Assembly (NCBI GenBank): GCA_034440135.1
Contig: JAWXBP010000358.1
Span: 1-48,948 of the forward strand
Direction: 5' to 3'
Length of the DNA stretch: 48,948 bases
Source: Planctomycetia bacterium
Lineage (GTDB): Bacteria; Planctomycetota; Planctomycetia; Pirellulales; JALHLM01
Below are positions 8,598 through 18,441 of this stretch, piece by piece. Each line of letters begins with the position of its first letter. Position 1 is the first letter of the stretch. The notes under the pieces were generated by a model. It was not told where the DNA came from. It ran no database searches and was given only the letters and a program-made list of their open reading frames with translations. The position numbers were made by a program, and so were the translations under genes.

Positions 8598-9374
8598 ATG
8601 GCGGACATGATGGCGGAATCTTCGAGCGCAACCGGCGGACTGGCGAATTCGCCACGCACCAACCCTTGGTTAGTATTCCTGCTGCCGATGGTCGTGTATT
8701 CGGTCGCCAACATGTTCGAGCCGGCGCCGCCGGGGGCGGAGGTCGCCGAGGCGGCCGTCAACATGTATCGCCACTACCCGGCGATCTACGCCGTGAAGAT
8801 TGCGCTCACCATCATGGCGATTTCATTCGTTTGGCCCGGCTACAAGCAGCTGATGCCGGTTCGCGCCAGTTGGCTCGCCGTCGTGGTTGGCGTTGTCGGT
8901 GTGGTGCTCTGGGTCGGCCTTTGGCGTCTGGATTTGGAATCCCACCTCGGCATCCGCAGGCTGATCGGCGGCATGGGCCAGCGCAGCGCTTTTAATCCAT
9001 TCGACAACCTGGACTCCCCCGCCAAGGCCTGGGCGTTCATGGCCGTTCGACTGTTCGGCTTGACGCTCGTGGTCCCGCTGATCGAAGAAATGTTCCTGCG
9101 CGGCTTCGTGACCCGCTTCGCCATCGAACAGAAGTGGATGGACGTACCGTTCGGCAAACTCACGCCGATCGCGGTCGCCGCGGCCATCGCCGTCCCCGTC
9201 TTGATGCATCCAGCGGAGCTATTCGCCGCGACCGCCTGGTTCGGGTTGATGGTCGGAATGTACGCCAAGACGAAAAACATCTGGGATTGCGTCGTCGCGC
9301 ACATCACGACCAACGGCCTGCTGGGGCTGTATGTGCTGACCTCCGCGAACCCGGCCGCTTGGCAGTTGCTCTAA
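8598..9374 (+). CDS. CPBP-family (CAAX-like) intramembrane protease
   Basis: This 258-residue membrane protein has several hydrophobic helices. The ABI/CPBP motifs are present: PLIEEMFLRGFV (the EExxxR motif), a His in VLMHPAELFAA, and VVAHITTNGLLGLY with a second His and Asn. The wording resembles the CAAX-protease-related subfamily often found beside exosortases (TIGR03008 type), but no exosortase is in this window. Start choice: ATG at 8598; ATGs at 8607 and 8610 are alternatives. It probably cleaves membrane or envelope substrates by metal-dependent intramembrane hydrolysis, which is family knowledge. It ends 80 bp from a convergent gene. Confidence 0.8.
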   Translation: MADMMAESSSATGGLANSPRTNPWLVFLLPMVVYSVANMFEPAPPGAEVAEAAVNMYRHYPAIYAVKIALTIMAISFVWPGYKQLMPVRASWLAVVVGVVGVVLWVGLWRLDLESHLGIRRLIGGMGQRSAFNPFDNLDSPAKAWAFMAVRLFGLTLVVPLIEEMFLRGFVTRFAIEQKWMDVPFGKLTPIAVAAAIAVPVLMHPAELFAATAWFGLMVGMYAKTKNIWDCVVAHITTNGLLGLYVLTSANPAAWQLL

Positions 9375-9454
9375 GTGGTGACTTTTGCAGCGACGTCGCG
9401 CGCAATAAGCCCAGCCCCGTACTTAAGGATAGTCGGGCTACTACGAAATATGAA

Positions 9455-10512
9455 TCACTTCAAGGATGAGTCCGCGAATTGCAAACTCGCGCGGACATTG
9501 CCATCCTCGAAGCGCAGCCGTTCGTCGATACTCTTTCCGGCAATCGTCGGCAGTGCTTCGTTCGACGCATGTTCTCGAACGCGGCGCATCGTCGCGGCTA
9601 AGTCGCTGGCCGGAAGTTTGTCGAACGTGGCCCAATATTTCTCCGTCAAGCACGGCACGCGCAGCGGGTCGCGAGTAATCATTTCCAGGTTCAAGCGAAT
9701 CTCCGGTTGCTTGGCGCGGAGCGATTGCACGATCCGCTTCAAATCGAGGAAACCTTGCCCGAGCGGAACTTCGGACAGCAAAAAGCCGTCGGCATACTCT
9801 TGCAACACCATGTCTTTGAAGTGCGATGTAAAAGCGACCGGGGCATAGGCGTCGACAACTTCATGCGGTTCTTCCAATAGGGCGACGCTGTTCCCGGTGT
9901 CAACGCAAACGCCGATCAGCGGGCAATCGATGCGGCGCAAGATGTCGAGTAGTTCGTCGGTGCGCCAGTCCTTGTGGTTTTCCACTGCGAGTCGTACGCC
10001 GGTTTGCTCTACCGCCGGCTTCGCCCATTCAAGTCTTTGGAAACTCTCCCGTGCAAAGGCCTGGAAACTCGCCAAATCCGCAAAGGTCTCGTAGCGGCGT
10101 CCGGAGAGCATAACGGTCCGAACCACTTGCGCGCCGCAAGCAGCGGACGTGCGCAGCACTTCGGTGAATCGCGCGACATCCCCTTCATCCTCGGGCAGCG
10201 AGACGATGCCCTCCACATACATCTTCGCTTCTGTCGCCGCGGCGCTCATTTTTTCCGCCGCCAAGGCGTCGAGCTTGCCGAGACTGGTTTGAACACCAGC
10301 GGCGCCGAGCTGCCGGCAATATTCGAGGAACACCAGTGGATCGGAAAAGCCCTCCGCACCAGGTTGCCCGGCGCGGATACCGTACGAGTGTATCACGATG
10401 CCGAGCCCCAACTCATGCAAGGGCATGTTGACGCTTTCGGCCCAAGCGCGTCCGGCTCCAAGACAGGCGGCCGCTTGCGCCGCAATGACGGAGAATGTGC
10501 GTCGTGACAGTT

Positions 10513-10516
<4 letters not shown>
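9455..10516 (-). CDS. Tat-exported sugar phosphate isomerase/epimerase-like TIM barrel
   Basis: This 353-residue protein begins MKLSRRTFSVIAAQAAACLG, a twin-arginine signal (SRRTF). The mature part fits the xylose-isomerase-like AP-endonuclease-2 barrel. VRLAVENHKDWRTDELLDIL carries a metal-binding Glu, GVCVDTGNSVALL an Asp, FTSHFKDMV a His, and LNLEMITRD a final acidic residue. Such enzymes isomerise or epimerise sugars or inositols with a divalent metal. The start codon overlaps the stop of the upstream oxidoreductase gene by four bases (ATGA), so the two are translationally coupled and probably act in one sugar pathway in the periplasm. The exact substrate is unknown. Confidence 0.85.
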
Positions 10517-11910
<1,394 letters not shown>

Positions 11911-12159
11911 GTCCGCCTCCGGAAAGTGGGCGATGAGAAGCCGGAGCAGGCGTCATTCTGGACGATCGCCCCAGGGGATTCAACTAACGCGACGCAGTTT
12001 GCCCAGGGAAGCAACGTTCCAGGCAATTCGTCAGGCAGGGGAATTTGCGTAACAGATTCGCCGCCCTCTCGCTTAGTAACTCAGACGCGACAGGGCCAAA
12101 CCTGGCCCGGCGAACTGAAAAAAAGCCTTGAAAACACACTTTTGTGAAGGAATGGAACC

Positions 12160-12576
12160 ATGAACTGCTTCAAGAAAACGTTGATCGCCGCCACGATGAT
12201 CCTTGGCACGCTTGCGGTAATCGGCACGACCAGCACAGCCTCGGCCGGCCATAAGGGCGGACACAATGGTGGGCATGGTGGTGGACACGGTGGAAACGGT
12301 GGAAACGGTGGGCATCACGGTGGACACGATGGTGGACACAATGGTGGACACAATGGACACCACGGCGGACACGGGGGCGGCTATGGCGGTGGCTACGGCG
12401 GCGGTTACGGGGGCGGTTACGGGGGCGGCTATAGCTACAACCGCTGCTACACGCCGAGCTACAACTACTACCCGACCTACAACTACTGCCCGCCGGTGAC
12501 GCCTTGCTATCCCACGTACAACTACGTGGCGCCCTGCTACCCGACGTATACCTGCCCGCCCGTCTACGGTTGGTAG
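12160..12576 (+). CDS. Small secreted Gly/His-rich protein with Tyr/Cys-rich tail
   Basis: This 138-residue protein has a clear signal peptide (MNCFKKTLIAATMILGTLAV, ending near STASA). Residues 30-72 are almost only Gly and His with some Asn/Asp (GGHNGGHGGGHGG style). Five GGGY repeats follow, and then a tail with repeated YNYYPTYNYCPP-like and PCYPTY motifs carrying five Cys. A His-rich stretch of this kind could bind metal ions, and the Tyr/Cys tail could cross-link; both are inference. The base composition of the repeat is low-complexity but clearly in frame. A GGA box lies near the ATG at 12160. A perfect 16-bp hairpin follows the stop. Confidence 0.75.
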   Translation: MNCFKKTLIAATMILGTLAVIGTTSTASAGHKGGHNGGHGGGHGGNGGNGGHHGGHDGGHNGGHNGHHGGHGGGYGGGYGGGYGGGYGGGYSYNRCYTPSYNYYPTYNYCPPVTPCYPTYNYVAPCYPTYTCPPVYGW

Positions 12577-12607
12577 ATTGCGAACGGTGGATCCAATATC
12601 TAATAAC

Positions 12608-12643
12608 GCCACACGCCCGGCGAGCAATCGCCGGGCGTGTGGC
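12608..12643 (+). terminator. Perfect 16-bp hairpin with GCAA tetraloop
   Basis: GCCACACGCCCGGCGA pairs perfectly with TCGCCGGGCGTGTGGC around a GCAA (GNRA) loop, 32 nt after the stop of the Gly/His-rich gene. There is no T-tract, so it may be a factor-dependent terminator, a 3'-end stabiliser or a repeat-type palindrome. Its position suggests a 3'-end function. Confidence 0.5.
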
Positions 12644-12684
12644 ATTGATGGGGCGAAAGTCTTGCTATCCGCGAAGGCGCGGAG

Positions 12685-12730
12685 CGAGCATGACGAATTT
12701 CGAAATCCGAATGACGAATGACGAATGTCG
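12685..12730 (+). repeat. ACGAAT-type interspersed repeat fragment
   Basis: The stretch GAATTTCGAAATCCGAATGA followed by CGAATGACGAATGTC is built from repeats of ACGAATG around a TTCGAA core. I recall near-identical text scattered between genes in many planctomycetes, where it is often mis-translated as MTNFEIRMTND. No gene is evident here. Confidence 0.45.
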
Positions 12731-12817
12731 ATTGGTCTATTGCCTGGCTGCCTATCGCTAACAATCTAGAAGTTCATCGACATTTCTAGTTCAGCCGACT
12801 CCGTGGTGAAAACCGGG

Positions 12818-13663
12818 TCACGCTCCGCGCGCCAAGCGCTTCGCTTCCGCAGCCAGGACGCCGGTGATGATTGCCCGCAGTTTCGGTTCCGCGGCGTTGG
12901 CCGTGGCGATGATCTCCGCCACGTCGACGGGTTTCAATGCGTCGGGGAAACAGACATCGGTGATGGTCGAGACGCCCAGCACGCGCATTCCCGCATGGAC
13001 GGCCACGATGACTTCCGGCACAGTCGACATGCCGACGGCGTCGGCGCCGATCGCGCGGAGGAAGCGGTATTCCGCTCGAGTTTCCAGATTCGGTCCCGTC
13101 ACGGCGACAAAGACTCCCCGATGGGCGGCGAAGTTCTCGTGCCGCGCGATTTCCATGGCCCGCTGGATGAGCGTTGCATCATACGGCTGAGACATGTCCG
13201 GAAAGCGCGTACCGAGGCGATCGTCGTTGACGCCGATCAGCGGATTCAGGCCCATCAGGTTAATGTGATCGTCGATGAGCATGATGTCGCCGGTCGCATA
13301 GACGGGATTCATGCCGCCGGCGGCGTTCGTGACAATCAATAGCTCCGCGCCGAGGGCCTTCATCACACGGACGGGCAGTGTAATCTGATCGAGCGGATAG
13401 CCTTCGTAAGCGTGGAATCGGCCTTCCATCGCCACGACGGGCACGCCGGACAAGCGGCCGCAAATCAACTGGCCGCGGTGGCTCGCGACCGTGGAACACG
13501 GAAAGTGCGGGATCTCGTTGTATTCGATCGTGGCCGCGGCCTCGATCTGCCGCGCCAGGGCGCCAAGCCCCGTGCCAAGAATGATGCCGGCGTGAGGGCG
13601 CTCCGGCCAACGACGTTGGATTTCCGCGACAGCGGCCTGCACTTGATCGAAGAGATGCAACAC
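12818..13663 (-). CDS. Purine nucleoside phosphorylase (trimeric, PNP-I type)
   Basis: The enzyme cleaves inosine or guanosine with phosphate to give the base and ribose-1-phosphate. The proposed product of 281 residues starts at a GTG (MLHLFDQVQ); a TTG at 13723 would add 20 residues and overlap the upstream gene. Motifs: HAGIILGTGLGALA (phosphate loop), GRFHAYEGYPL, LLIVTNAAGGMNP, VAVTGPNLETRAEYRFLR and ADAVGMSTVPEVIVA. The late loop, ITDVCFPDALKPVD, is followed by ANAAEPKLRAII. These fit the human/B. subtilis PunA type and not the hexameric DeoD type. It follows the SDR gene by 43 nt and is probably cotranscribed. Confidence 0.9.
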   Translation of the reverse strand: MLHLFDQVQAAVAEIQRRWPERPHAGIILGTGLGALARQIEAAATIEYNEIPHFPCSTVASHRGQLICGRLSGVPVVAMEGRFHAYEGYPLDQITLPVRVMKALGAELLIVTNAAGGMNPVYATGDIMLIDDHINLMGLNPLIGVNDDRLGTRFPDMSQPYDATLIQRAMEIARHENFAAHRGVFVAVTGPNLETRAEYRFLRAIGADAVGMSTVPEVIVAVHAGMRVLGVSTITDVCFPDALKPVDVAEIIATANAAEPKLRAIITGVLAAEAKRLARGA

Positions 13664-13706
13664 TCTCGCACTTTCAAGAAAGGAGATTGAAGTCGACGAC
13701 GCGTCG

Positions 13707-14504
13707 CTATTCGCCTCGGCCAAGCATGGCGCGGTTGAGCGGATCGGCGATCGTCATGCCGCCGTCGACGACGAGAGTCTGGCCGGTGATGAGTTGCGAA
13801 CCTGCGATCAAACTTAGGATCGCCGCCGAGACATCCTCCGGCGTGCAAACGGCGCGGAGCGGGTTGGTGTTTTCGCAACGCTGCTTAATCGCCTCATAGG
13901 CCCGGCCCAGCCCTTGCTCCAACCAGCGTCCGGCAATGAAGCCCGGCGCCACGGCGTTGATGCGAATCTTGGGCGCGAGCGCACGCGCGAGCGAAATCGT
14001 CATGTTGATGAGCGCCGCTTTGGACGCGGCATATGGTACGGAACTACCGGTTCCAGCGATACCGGCGATGCTGGCCACGTTCACGACGCAGCCGTTCGGC
14101 GAGCTTTGCAGCCAAGGCTGCGCCGCGCGAATGCATTGGAACGGGCCCTTGAGATTGACCGAGAGGATGCGATCCCAATCGGCGTCGGTGACGCGTTCGA
14201 GATCGGCGTGCGTGACGAACGTCGTCGTGCCGGCGCTGTTGACCAGGATGTCGAGACGTCCGAACGTCTCCGCGGCGACGGCGATCATCGCGCGGCACGC
14301 GGCGTCATCGGCCACGTCGGCGGCGAAAGCGATTGCTCGGACGCCATGCGATTGGGCCGCAGCGACGACTTCCTCGGCTGCCTCGCGCGAGCGCTGATAG
14401 TTCACCAACACGTCGCAGCCGCGTCGCGCCAGATCCAACGCCGTCGCGGCGCCGACGCCACTGCTGGCGCCGGTGACGACGGCGGCCTGTCCTCTCAAAT
14501 CCAT
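13707..14504 (-). CDS. Short-chain dehydrogenase/reductase (SDR)
   Basis: This 265-residue protein is a classical SDR. The cofactor motif is TGASSGVG near residue 12, followed by LDILVNSAGT (the NAG-type motif). The catalytic Ser is in VVNVASIAG and the catalytic pair in YAASK. NAVAPGFIAGRW and the C-terminal GQTLVVDGG are typical of the FabG-like subfamily. It reduces or oxidises an alcohol/ketone with NAD(P)H; the substrate is unknown and it need not be a fatty-acid enzyme. It lies just upstream of the PNP gene on the same strand. Confidence 0.9.
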   Translation of the reverse strand: MDLRGQAAVVTGASSGVGAATALDLARRGCDVLVNYQRSREAAEEVVAAAQSHGVRAIAFAADVADDAACRAMIAVAAETFGRLDILVNSAGTTTFVTHADLERVTDADWDRILSVNLKGPFQCIRAAQPWLQSSPNGCVVNVASIAGIAGTGSSVPYAASKAALINMTISLARALAPKIRINAVAPGFIAGRWLEQGLGRAYEAIKQRCENTNPLRAVCTPEDVSAAILSLIAGSQLITGQTLVVDGGMTIADPLNRAMLGRGE

Positions 14505-14583
14505 GCTGTCTCCCTCGTAAGTCCAAGCGAGAGGCCATCGTAGAAGCGGATTTTTTCCCGTACAAGTGCCGTGGACGCGGACG

Positions 14584-15009
14584 CTACTCCGGCTCGCGCA
14601 CGACAGCGAACGTCAGTCGCCAAATCCCGAGCGCGGCGCACGACTTGAGGATCGGCTCGACGTGTCGGTACGGCACGCGGCGATCGGCCCGAATCCGGAC
14701 TTCCAGGTCGCCAGAACTTTTTGCTTGCTCCGCCTTGAGCTCCGTGGTGAGTTGCGCGGCTTCGATTGCCCGTGCGCCGAGCGACAGTTGTCCGTTGGGC
14801 AGCACTTGTAGGACCACGCGGCGCGAAGCGGGTGCTGGCGATTGACGCTCGCCGGTGGTCGCGGCCGGCAAATCGAGCTGCAATTGGACTTCCTGGCGGG
14901 CGAGGTGGCTCGAAAGCAGGAAGAAAATGATCAGATTGAAGACCACGTCGATCATGGGCGTCATGTCGAATCCCAGGCTCCGGCGGTGCTGGCTTATCGG
15001 AATTCGCAT
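14584..15009 (-). CDS. ExbD/TolR-family biopolymer transport protein
   Basis: This 141-residue protein has the ExbD layout: a short cytoplasmic start, one membrane helix beginning FDMTPMIDVVFNLIIFFLL with the essential Asp at residue 21, and a periplasmic domain ending in VEPILKSCAALGIWRLTFAV. ExbD/TolR works with an ExbB/TolQ proton channel to energise outer-membrane transport or envelope constriction. No ExbB-like gene is in this window; upstream there is only non-coding sequence and then a divergent kinase gene. The gene ends 79 bp after the start of the SDR gene on the same strand. Confidence 0.88.
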   Translation of the reverse strand: MRIPISQHRRSLGFDMTPMIDVVFNLIIFFLLSSHLARQEVQLQLDLPAATTGERQSPAPASRRVVLQVLPNGQLSLGARAIEAAQLTTELKAEQAKSSGDLEVRIRADRRVPYRHVEPILKSCAALGIWRLTFAVVREPE

Positions 15010-15352
15010 GAATAAAATGCTAGAAATGGTATGCGTAATGGCGCGGCAGTTGCGGCCAAGCTAGGCAAGCAAAAAAGCCAGCAAATGGCGCGAACTCCCC
15101 CTAACGGGCCACGGGGCGATGCCCTCAAAGGTGTACGGAATGCCTATAAACCGTTGCAGGGACAGAAGTTTTCGCCAGGAAAGAGCGCCAAGATGCTTCA
15201 ATTTGCCGATGCTGAGCGATATAGTAGTACCTGAGTTGACCCGCTGCCCAGTCCTTTTCCCTTATCACGCGGTCTCGTTTTTGCCGCCCTGTTAGTCCGG
15301 CGTGTTGAACGAACGCGGCGAAGCAGGTCCTGGGTCCCGAAGGCATCGTGAG
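15010..15352. other. Divergent intergenic region, no gene recognised
   Basis: This holds the upstream regions of the ExbD gene (minus) and the kinase gene (plus). AT content is higher than in the flanking genes. A plus-strand TTGAC at 15236 and TATCAC at 15263 are too far apart (21 nt) to call a promoter. A GTG at 15302 is in frame with the kinase but lacks a ribosome binding site. Confidence 0.45.
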
Positions 15353-16990
15353 ATGGCTCGATTCGAGAGCAAATCGAAGGTCCCCGCTAGCAAGTTCCTG
15401 GAACTTGCTGGGAAGAGCAATCTCGCCCCGGCTGAAGCGCTCAAGCAAGCTGTCGAAGAATTCAAGGCCCTCAACTCGGGTCAACTTCCCGAAGACGCCG
15501 GCGAAATTGGCGGCTTCCTGATCGACCGCGGGCTGCTGACTCCCTGGCAAGTCGAGAAATTGCTTGAGCTGCGCCATCGCGGATTCTTCCTGGGCAAGCA
15601 CAAATTGCTGGGACATCTCGGCACCGGCGGCATGAGCACCGTGTACCTGGCAGAGCACACGTTGATGCATCGCCGCGACGCCATCAAGGTATTGCCGGGG
15701 CATCGTGTGGAGGATTCCTCGTATCTGGAACGCTTCCATCGCGAGGCGTACGCGCTCACGAAACTCGATCATCCGAATATTGTCCGCGTTTACGACGTGG
15801 GCAGCGAAATTGGCACCGGTGGCGCCGCCCGCGAAGTGCACTTCATCGTGATGGAGTACATCGAAGGGCAAGACTTGCAGCGGCTGGTGGATGCTGCCGG
15901 GGTGATGCCTTACGTGACGGCGGCGAACTACATCGCACAGGCCGCCGATGGCTTGACCCACGCGCATGAGGCGGGGCTGATCCATCGCGATATCAAACCG
16001 GCCAACTTGTTGGTCAATCCCAAGGGGGTCGTCAAGATCCTCGACATGGGTCTCGCCAAGTTCGAGGAAGATGAGAAGAAGGCCTCGCTGACCATCGCGA
16101 ATGATGAAAACGTGATGGGCACGGCCGATTACCTGGCGCCGGAGCAAGCGCTCGACAGTCATGCTGTCGATTCCCGGGCCGATATCTACAGCCTCGGCTG
16201 CACGCTCTACTTTGTATTGACGGGCCATCCGCCGTTCCCCGACGGTACGTTGCCGCAGCGGCTGATGATGCATCAGACGAAGGAACCCGGGGCGATCACC
16301 AAGGATCGCCCGGACTGCCCGCCGGAACTGGTCGCCATCTGCAAGAAGATGATGGCGAAGCGGACCAAAGAGCGGTATCAGTCCGCCGCCGAGGCCCGCG
16401 ACGCATTATCGGCCTGGCTGGCCACGCAAGGCGAGTCGGCCGGCGCAGGCGGGTCGTCGGATCGTTTGGCGCAACTCATCGCACAAGCCGCCAAGCCGCC
16501 TGATGCGACCGGCGCGCCGCCCCGCAAGAAGAAGGGTCGCGGTTCCAGCACCGTCGTACCGCGACGCAAGGAGTACACCGTCGACGAGTTGATCGCGCTG
16601 ACGGACACCGACGCGGATCTGAATCGCCCGACGGTCAAAGAAAGCCGGCCGCTCAATCAAATCATTACCGGCAGCCGCCCGAATCTGGAAGGGGACTCTC
16701 AAGGCCCGCGCTCCAGCGTCGGGTCGGGCATCAACCCCGGCAACGAGTCGACGGTCGTTAAGCGCCGCGACTACGAAGACATCCCCGCGGTGGTGATCAA
16801 GCAGGACAACTGGACGGCCCTCTTGCAGGCCGAAAAGAACGCCCAGCGGGCCGAGCAGACCGAAGAAAAAACGGAGCTCGAAAAGAAAGAAGACGCCGAT
16901 CAGGCGACGTATCTCATCATCGCCGCCATCGCCGGCGCAAGCATTCTCATCATCGGCATCGTCGCCATGATCGTGGTACTCAACCGTTAG
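15353..16990 (+). CDS. Transmembrane Ser/Thr protein kinase (Hanks type)
   Basis: This 545-residue protein begins with about 75 residues of non-kinase sequence (FLIDRGLLTPWQVEKLLELR, a linker helix common in planctomycete kinases). The kinase domain follows at about 80-357. LGHLGTGGMSTVYLA is the nucleotide loop, and DAIKVL has the conserved Lys near residue 112. HRDIKPANLL is the catalytic loop. KILDMGLAK carries DMG in place of DFG, and GTADYLAPEQ is the activation segment. A low-complexity region follows, then a single membrane helix at the very C-terminus (YLIIAAIAGASILIIGIVAM). It phosphorylates Ser/Thr in the cytoplasm; no sensor domain lies beyond the helix. Start: ATG at 15353 with GAAGG about 9 nt upstream. 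Confidence 0.92.
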   Translation: MARFESKSKVPASKFLELAGKSNLAPAEALKQAVEEFKALNSGQLPEDAGEIGGFLIDRGLLTPWQVEKLLELRHRGFFLGKHKLLGHLGTGGMSTVYLAEHTLMHRRDAIKVLPGHRVEDSSYLERFHREAYALTKLDHPNIVRVYDVGSEIGTGGAAREVHFIVMEYIEGQDLQRLVDAAGVMPYVTAANYIAQAADGLTHAHEAGLIHRDIKPANLLVNPKGVVKILDMGLAKFEEDEKKASLTIANDENVMGTADYLAPEQALDSHAVDSRADIYSLGCTLYFVLTGHPPFPDGTLPQRLMMHQTKEPGAITKDRPDCPPELVAICKKMMAKRTKERYQSAAEARDALSAWLATQGESAGAGGSSDRLAQLIAQAAKPPDATGAPPRKKKGRGSSTVVPRRKEYTVDELIALTDTDADLNRPTVKESRPLNQIITGSRPNLEGDSQGPRSSVGSGINPGNESTVVKRRDYEDIPAVVIKQDNWTALLQAEKNAQRAEQTEEKTELEKKEDADQATYLIIAAIAGASILIIGIVAMIVVLNR

Positions 16991-17533
16991 TTTTTGTCGC
17001 GTTCAGGCGATTCATTCTTCGCGTTCCATCTGGGTTCAACGCGACTCACGTGTCCTAGTTGAATGCTCGGTTGGAACGACACGTGTGCTACTTCAAACCG
17101 CGAAGTTTCGGTTGTCTTGATAGTTAGCTTTTGGGAAACTTCCGAGGAAGTGTCCTGCAATCAAATTGGTTTGGCCCGCCAAAAGCTTTTCAATGTGGCG
17201 TTGGTGAGTACGGAAAACACCCGTTTCGCGGCTGCCGCGGGCTTTTTACCAAGTACGTTTGCCACCGTCGATAGAGTGTCATTTCAGTTTGAAGCTTCAA
17301 AAGGTGGCGAATGTGGAATTCTTGCCGAGAGCTTTGAAACGGTGCGATTCTCAGTTGTCGGTCAGGAATCCAATGTACGCCTTCGACAATACTGGCAAGC
17401 AGCATCATTCGCGATCGTAGGTTTTCCAGCGATGCCAACTCGCGGGACGGCGAATCTACCGACTTGACGCCGCGATGAGAACTAACCGCGGAAGATGGCG
17501 GATTCTCGTGGCTCGTATCGCCGAGCGCGGCGA
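16991..17533. other. Long intergenic gap, no gene recognised
   Basis: About 540 bp between the kinase gene and the end of the convergent pseudouridine synthase gene. It is lower in GC than its surroundings. Short open frames exist on both strands: 134 codons on plus at 17063-17467 and 82 codons on minus at 17190-17438. Neither has a ribosome binding site or a known motif. It could be a decayed gene. Confidence 0.4.
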
Positions 17534-18421
17534 TCAGCGCGGCAACATCATTTTGCGCATCGCGCGCGGCATGGGCGACTTGATCACCAGTTGTTCACCC
17601 GACGCGGGATGGACGAGCCGTAGCATCGCGGCGTGCAATGCCATCCTGGTATTCGATCCTTTGCGACCGTAGCGCTTATCGCCTACCACGGGACAACCGA
17701 TGCCGGTGAGCTGGACGCGGATTTGGTGCTTACGGCCGGTCTCCAGTTTCACTTCCAGGAGCGACCGCGCGCCGACCGATTCCAGTAAGCGATAATGCGT
17801 CACCGCGCGCTGGGCGTCGGGGCGACTGGCTTCGCATCGGGAGACTTTGAGAGACTTACTGTCTTCGACCAGGTAATTGTCGATCGTTCCTTGCTCGGAC
17901 ACAGGACGGCCGCGCACAATGGCGAAGTAGGTTTTTTCGATGCCGCCCCATTGCGCTTGCAGGGCGTCCTTGATCTTTTCGCTCTTGGCGAAGAGGACCA
18001 GGCCGGACGTATCCTTGTCCAGGCGATGCACGACAAAGAGCCTTCCGGCAACCTGCTCGCGACGACTGCGCAGATAGTCGTTCAATTGCACGAACAAGGT
18101 TTCGAGCTGCTCTCGATCCGTGGCTACCGTCAGCAGGCCTTCCGGCTTGTCGACGGCGATGAGCGCTTCGTCCTCGTAGACGATGCGAACCTTCGCTTCC
18201 TTGAACCGAGCCTCGGCCGCCATCGTGCGCAAGTCGTTGATGGCGACTTCGTCGCCTGGGCGGAGCTCATGATCGAAGCGCCGCGTGGTGGCGCCGCCCA
18301 CCTGCACAGCGCCGAATTTGAGGAGCTTTTTGGCGGCGGCGCGCTTCAGCCCGAGCGCGCTTAACAAGAAAGCCAACAGCGGCCCGCTTTGCGCTACGTG
18401 GATTCGTCGTGGATTCGTCAA
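17534..18421 (-). CDS. RluA-family RNA pseudouridine synthase
   Basis: This 295-residue protein has an N-terminal S4-like RNA-binding part (LLSALGLKRAAAKKLLKFGA). The catalytic domain has IVYEDEALIAVDKPEGLL, FVVHRLDKDTSGLVLFAKS with the catalytic Asp, LEVKLETGRKHQIRVQL, and GDKRYGRKGSNTRMALHAAM. That order is diagnostic for RluA/RluD enzymes, which turn uridines in rRNA or tRNA into pseudouridine. The target site cannot be predicted. The start is uncertain: TTG at 18421 is the only obvious candidate and lies in an 11-bp tandem repeat (CGTGGATTCGT twice, near 18397-18418). Confidence 0.88.
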   Translation of the reverse strand: MTNPRRIHVAQSGPLLAFLLSALGLKRAAAKKLLKFGAVQVGGATTRRFDHELRPGDEVAINDLRTMAAEARFKEAKVRIVYEDEALIAVDKPEGLLTVATDREQLETLFVQLNDYLRSRREQVAGRLFVVHRLDKDTSGLVLFAKSEKIKDALQAQWGGIEKTYFAIVRGRPVSEQGTIDNYLVEDSKSLKVSRCEASRPDAQRAVTHYRLLESVGARSLLEVKLETGRKHQIRVQLTGIGCPVVGDKRYGRKGSNTRMALHAAMLRLVHPASGEQLVIKSPMPRAMRKMMLPR

Positions 18422-18441
18422 TCGCCGCTCAACTCGGTGAA

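Noticed and set aside
12240-12430. Regular GGTGGACACAATGGT-like direct repeats, considered as a CRISPR or minisatellite
   Set aside because: They are in frame with a signal-peptide protein and encode Gly/His repeats; there are no unique spacers.
15125-16273. Minus-strand open frame of 382 codons
   Set aside because: Mostly antisense to the Ser/Thr kinase gene and without a start context.
17063-17467. Plus-strand frame of 134 codons and an overlapping minus frame (17190-17438) with an SRMML-like N-terminus
   Set aside because: Neither has a ribosome binding site, recognisable motif or good composition. The SRMML resemblance to an LEPR-type motif is too short to trust.
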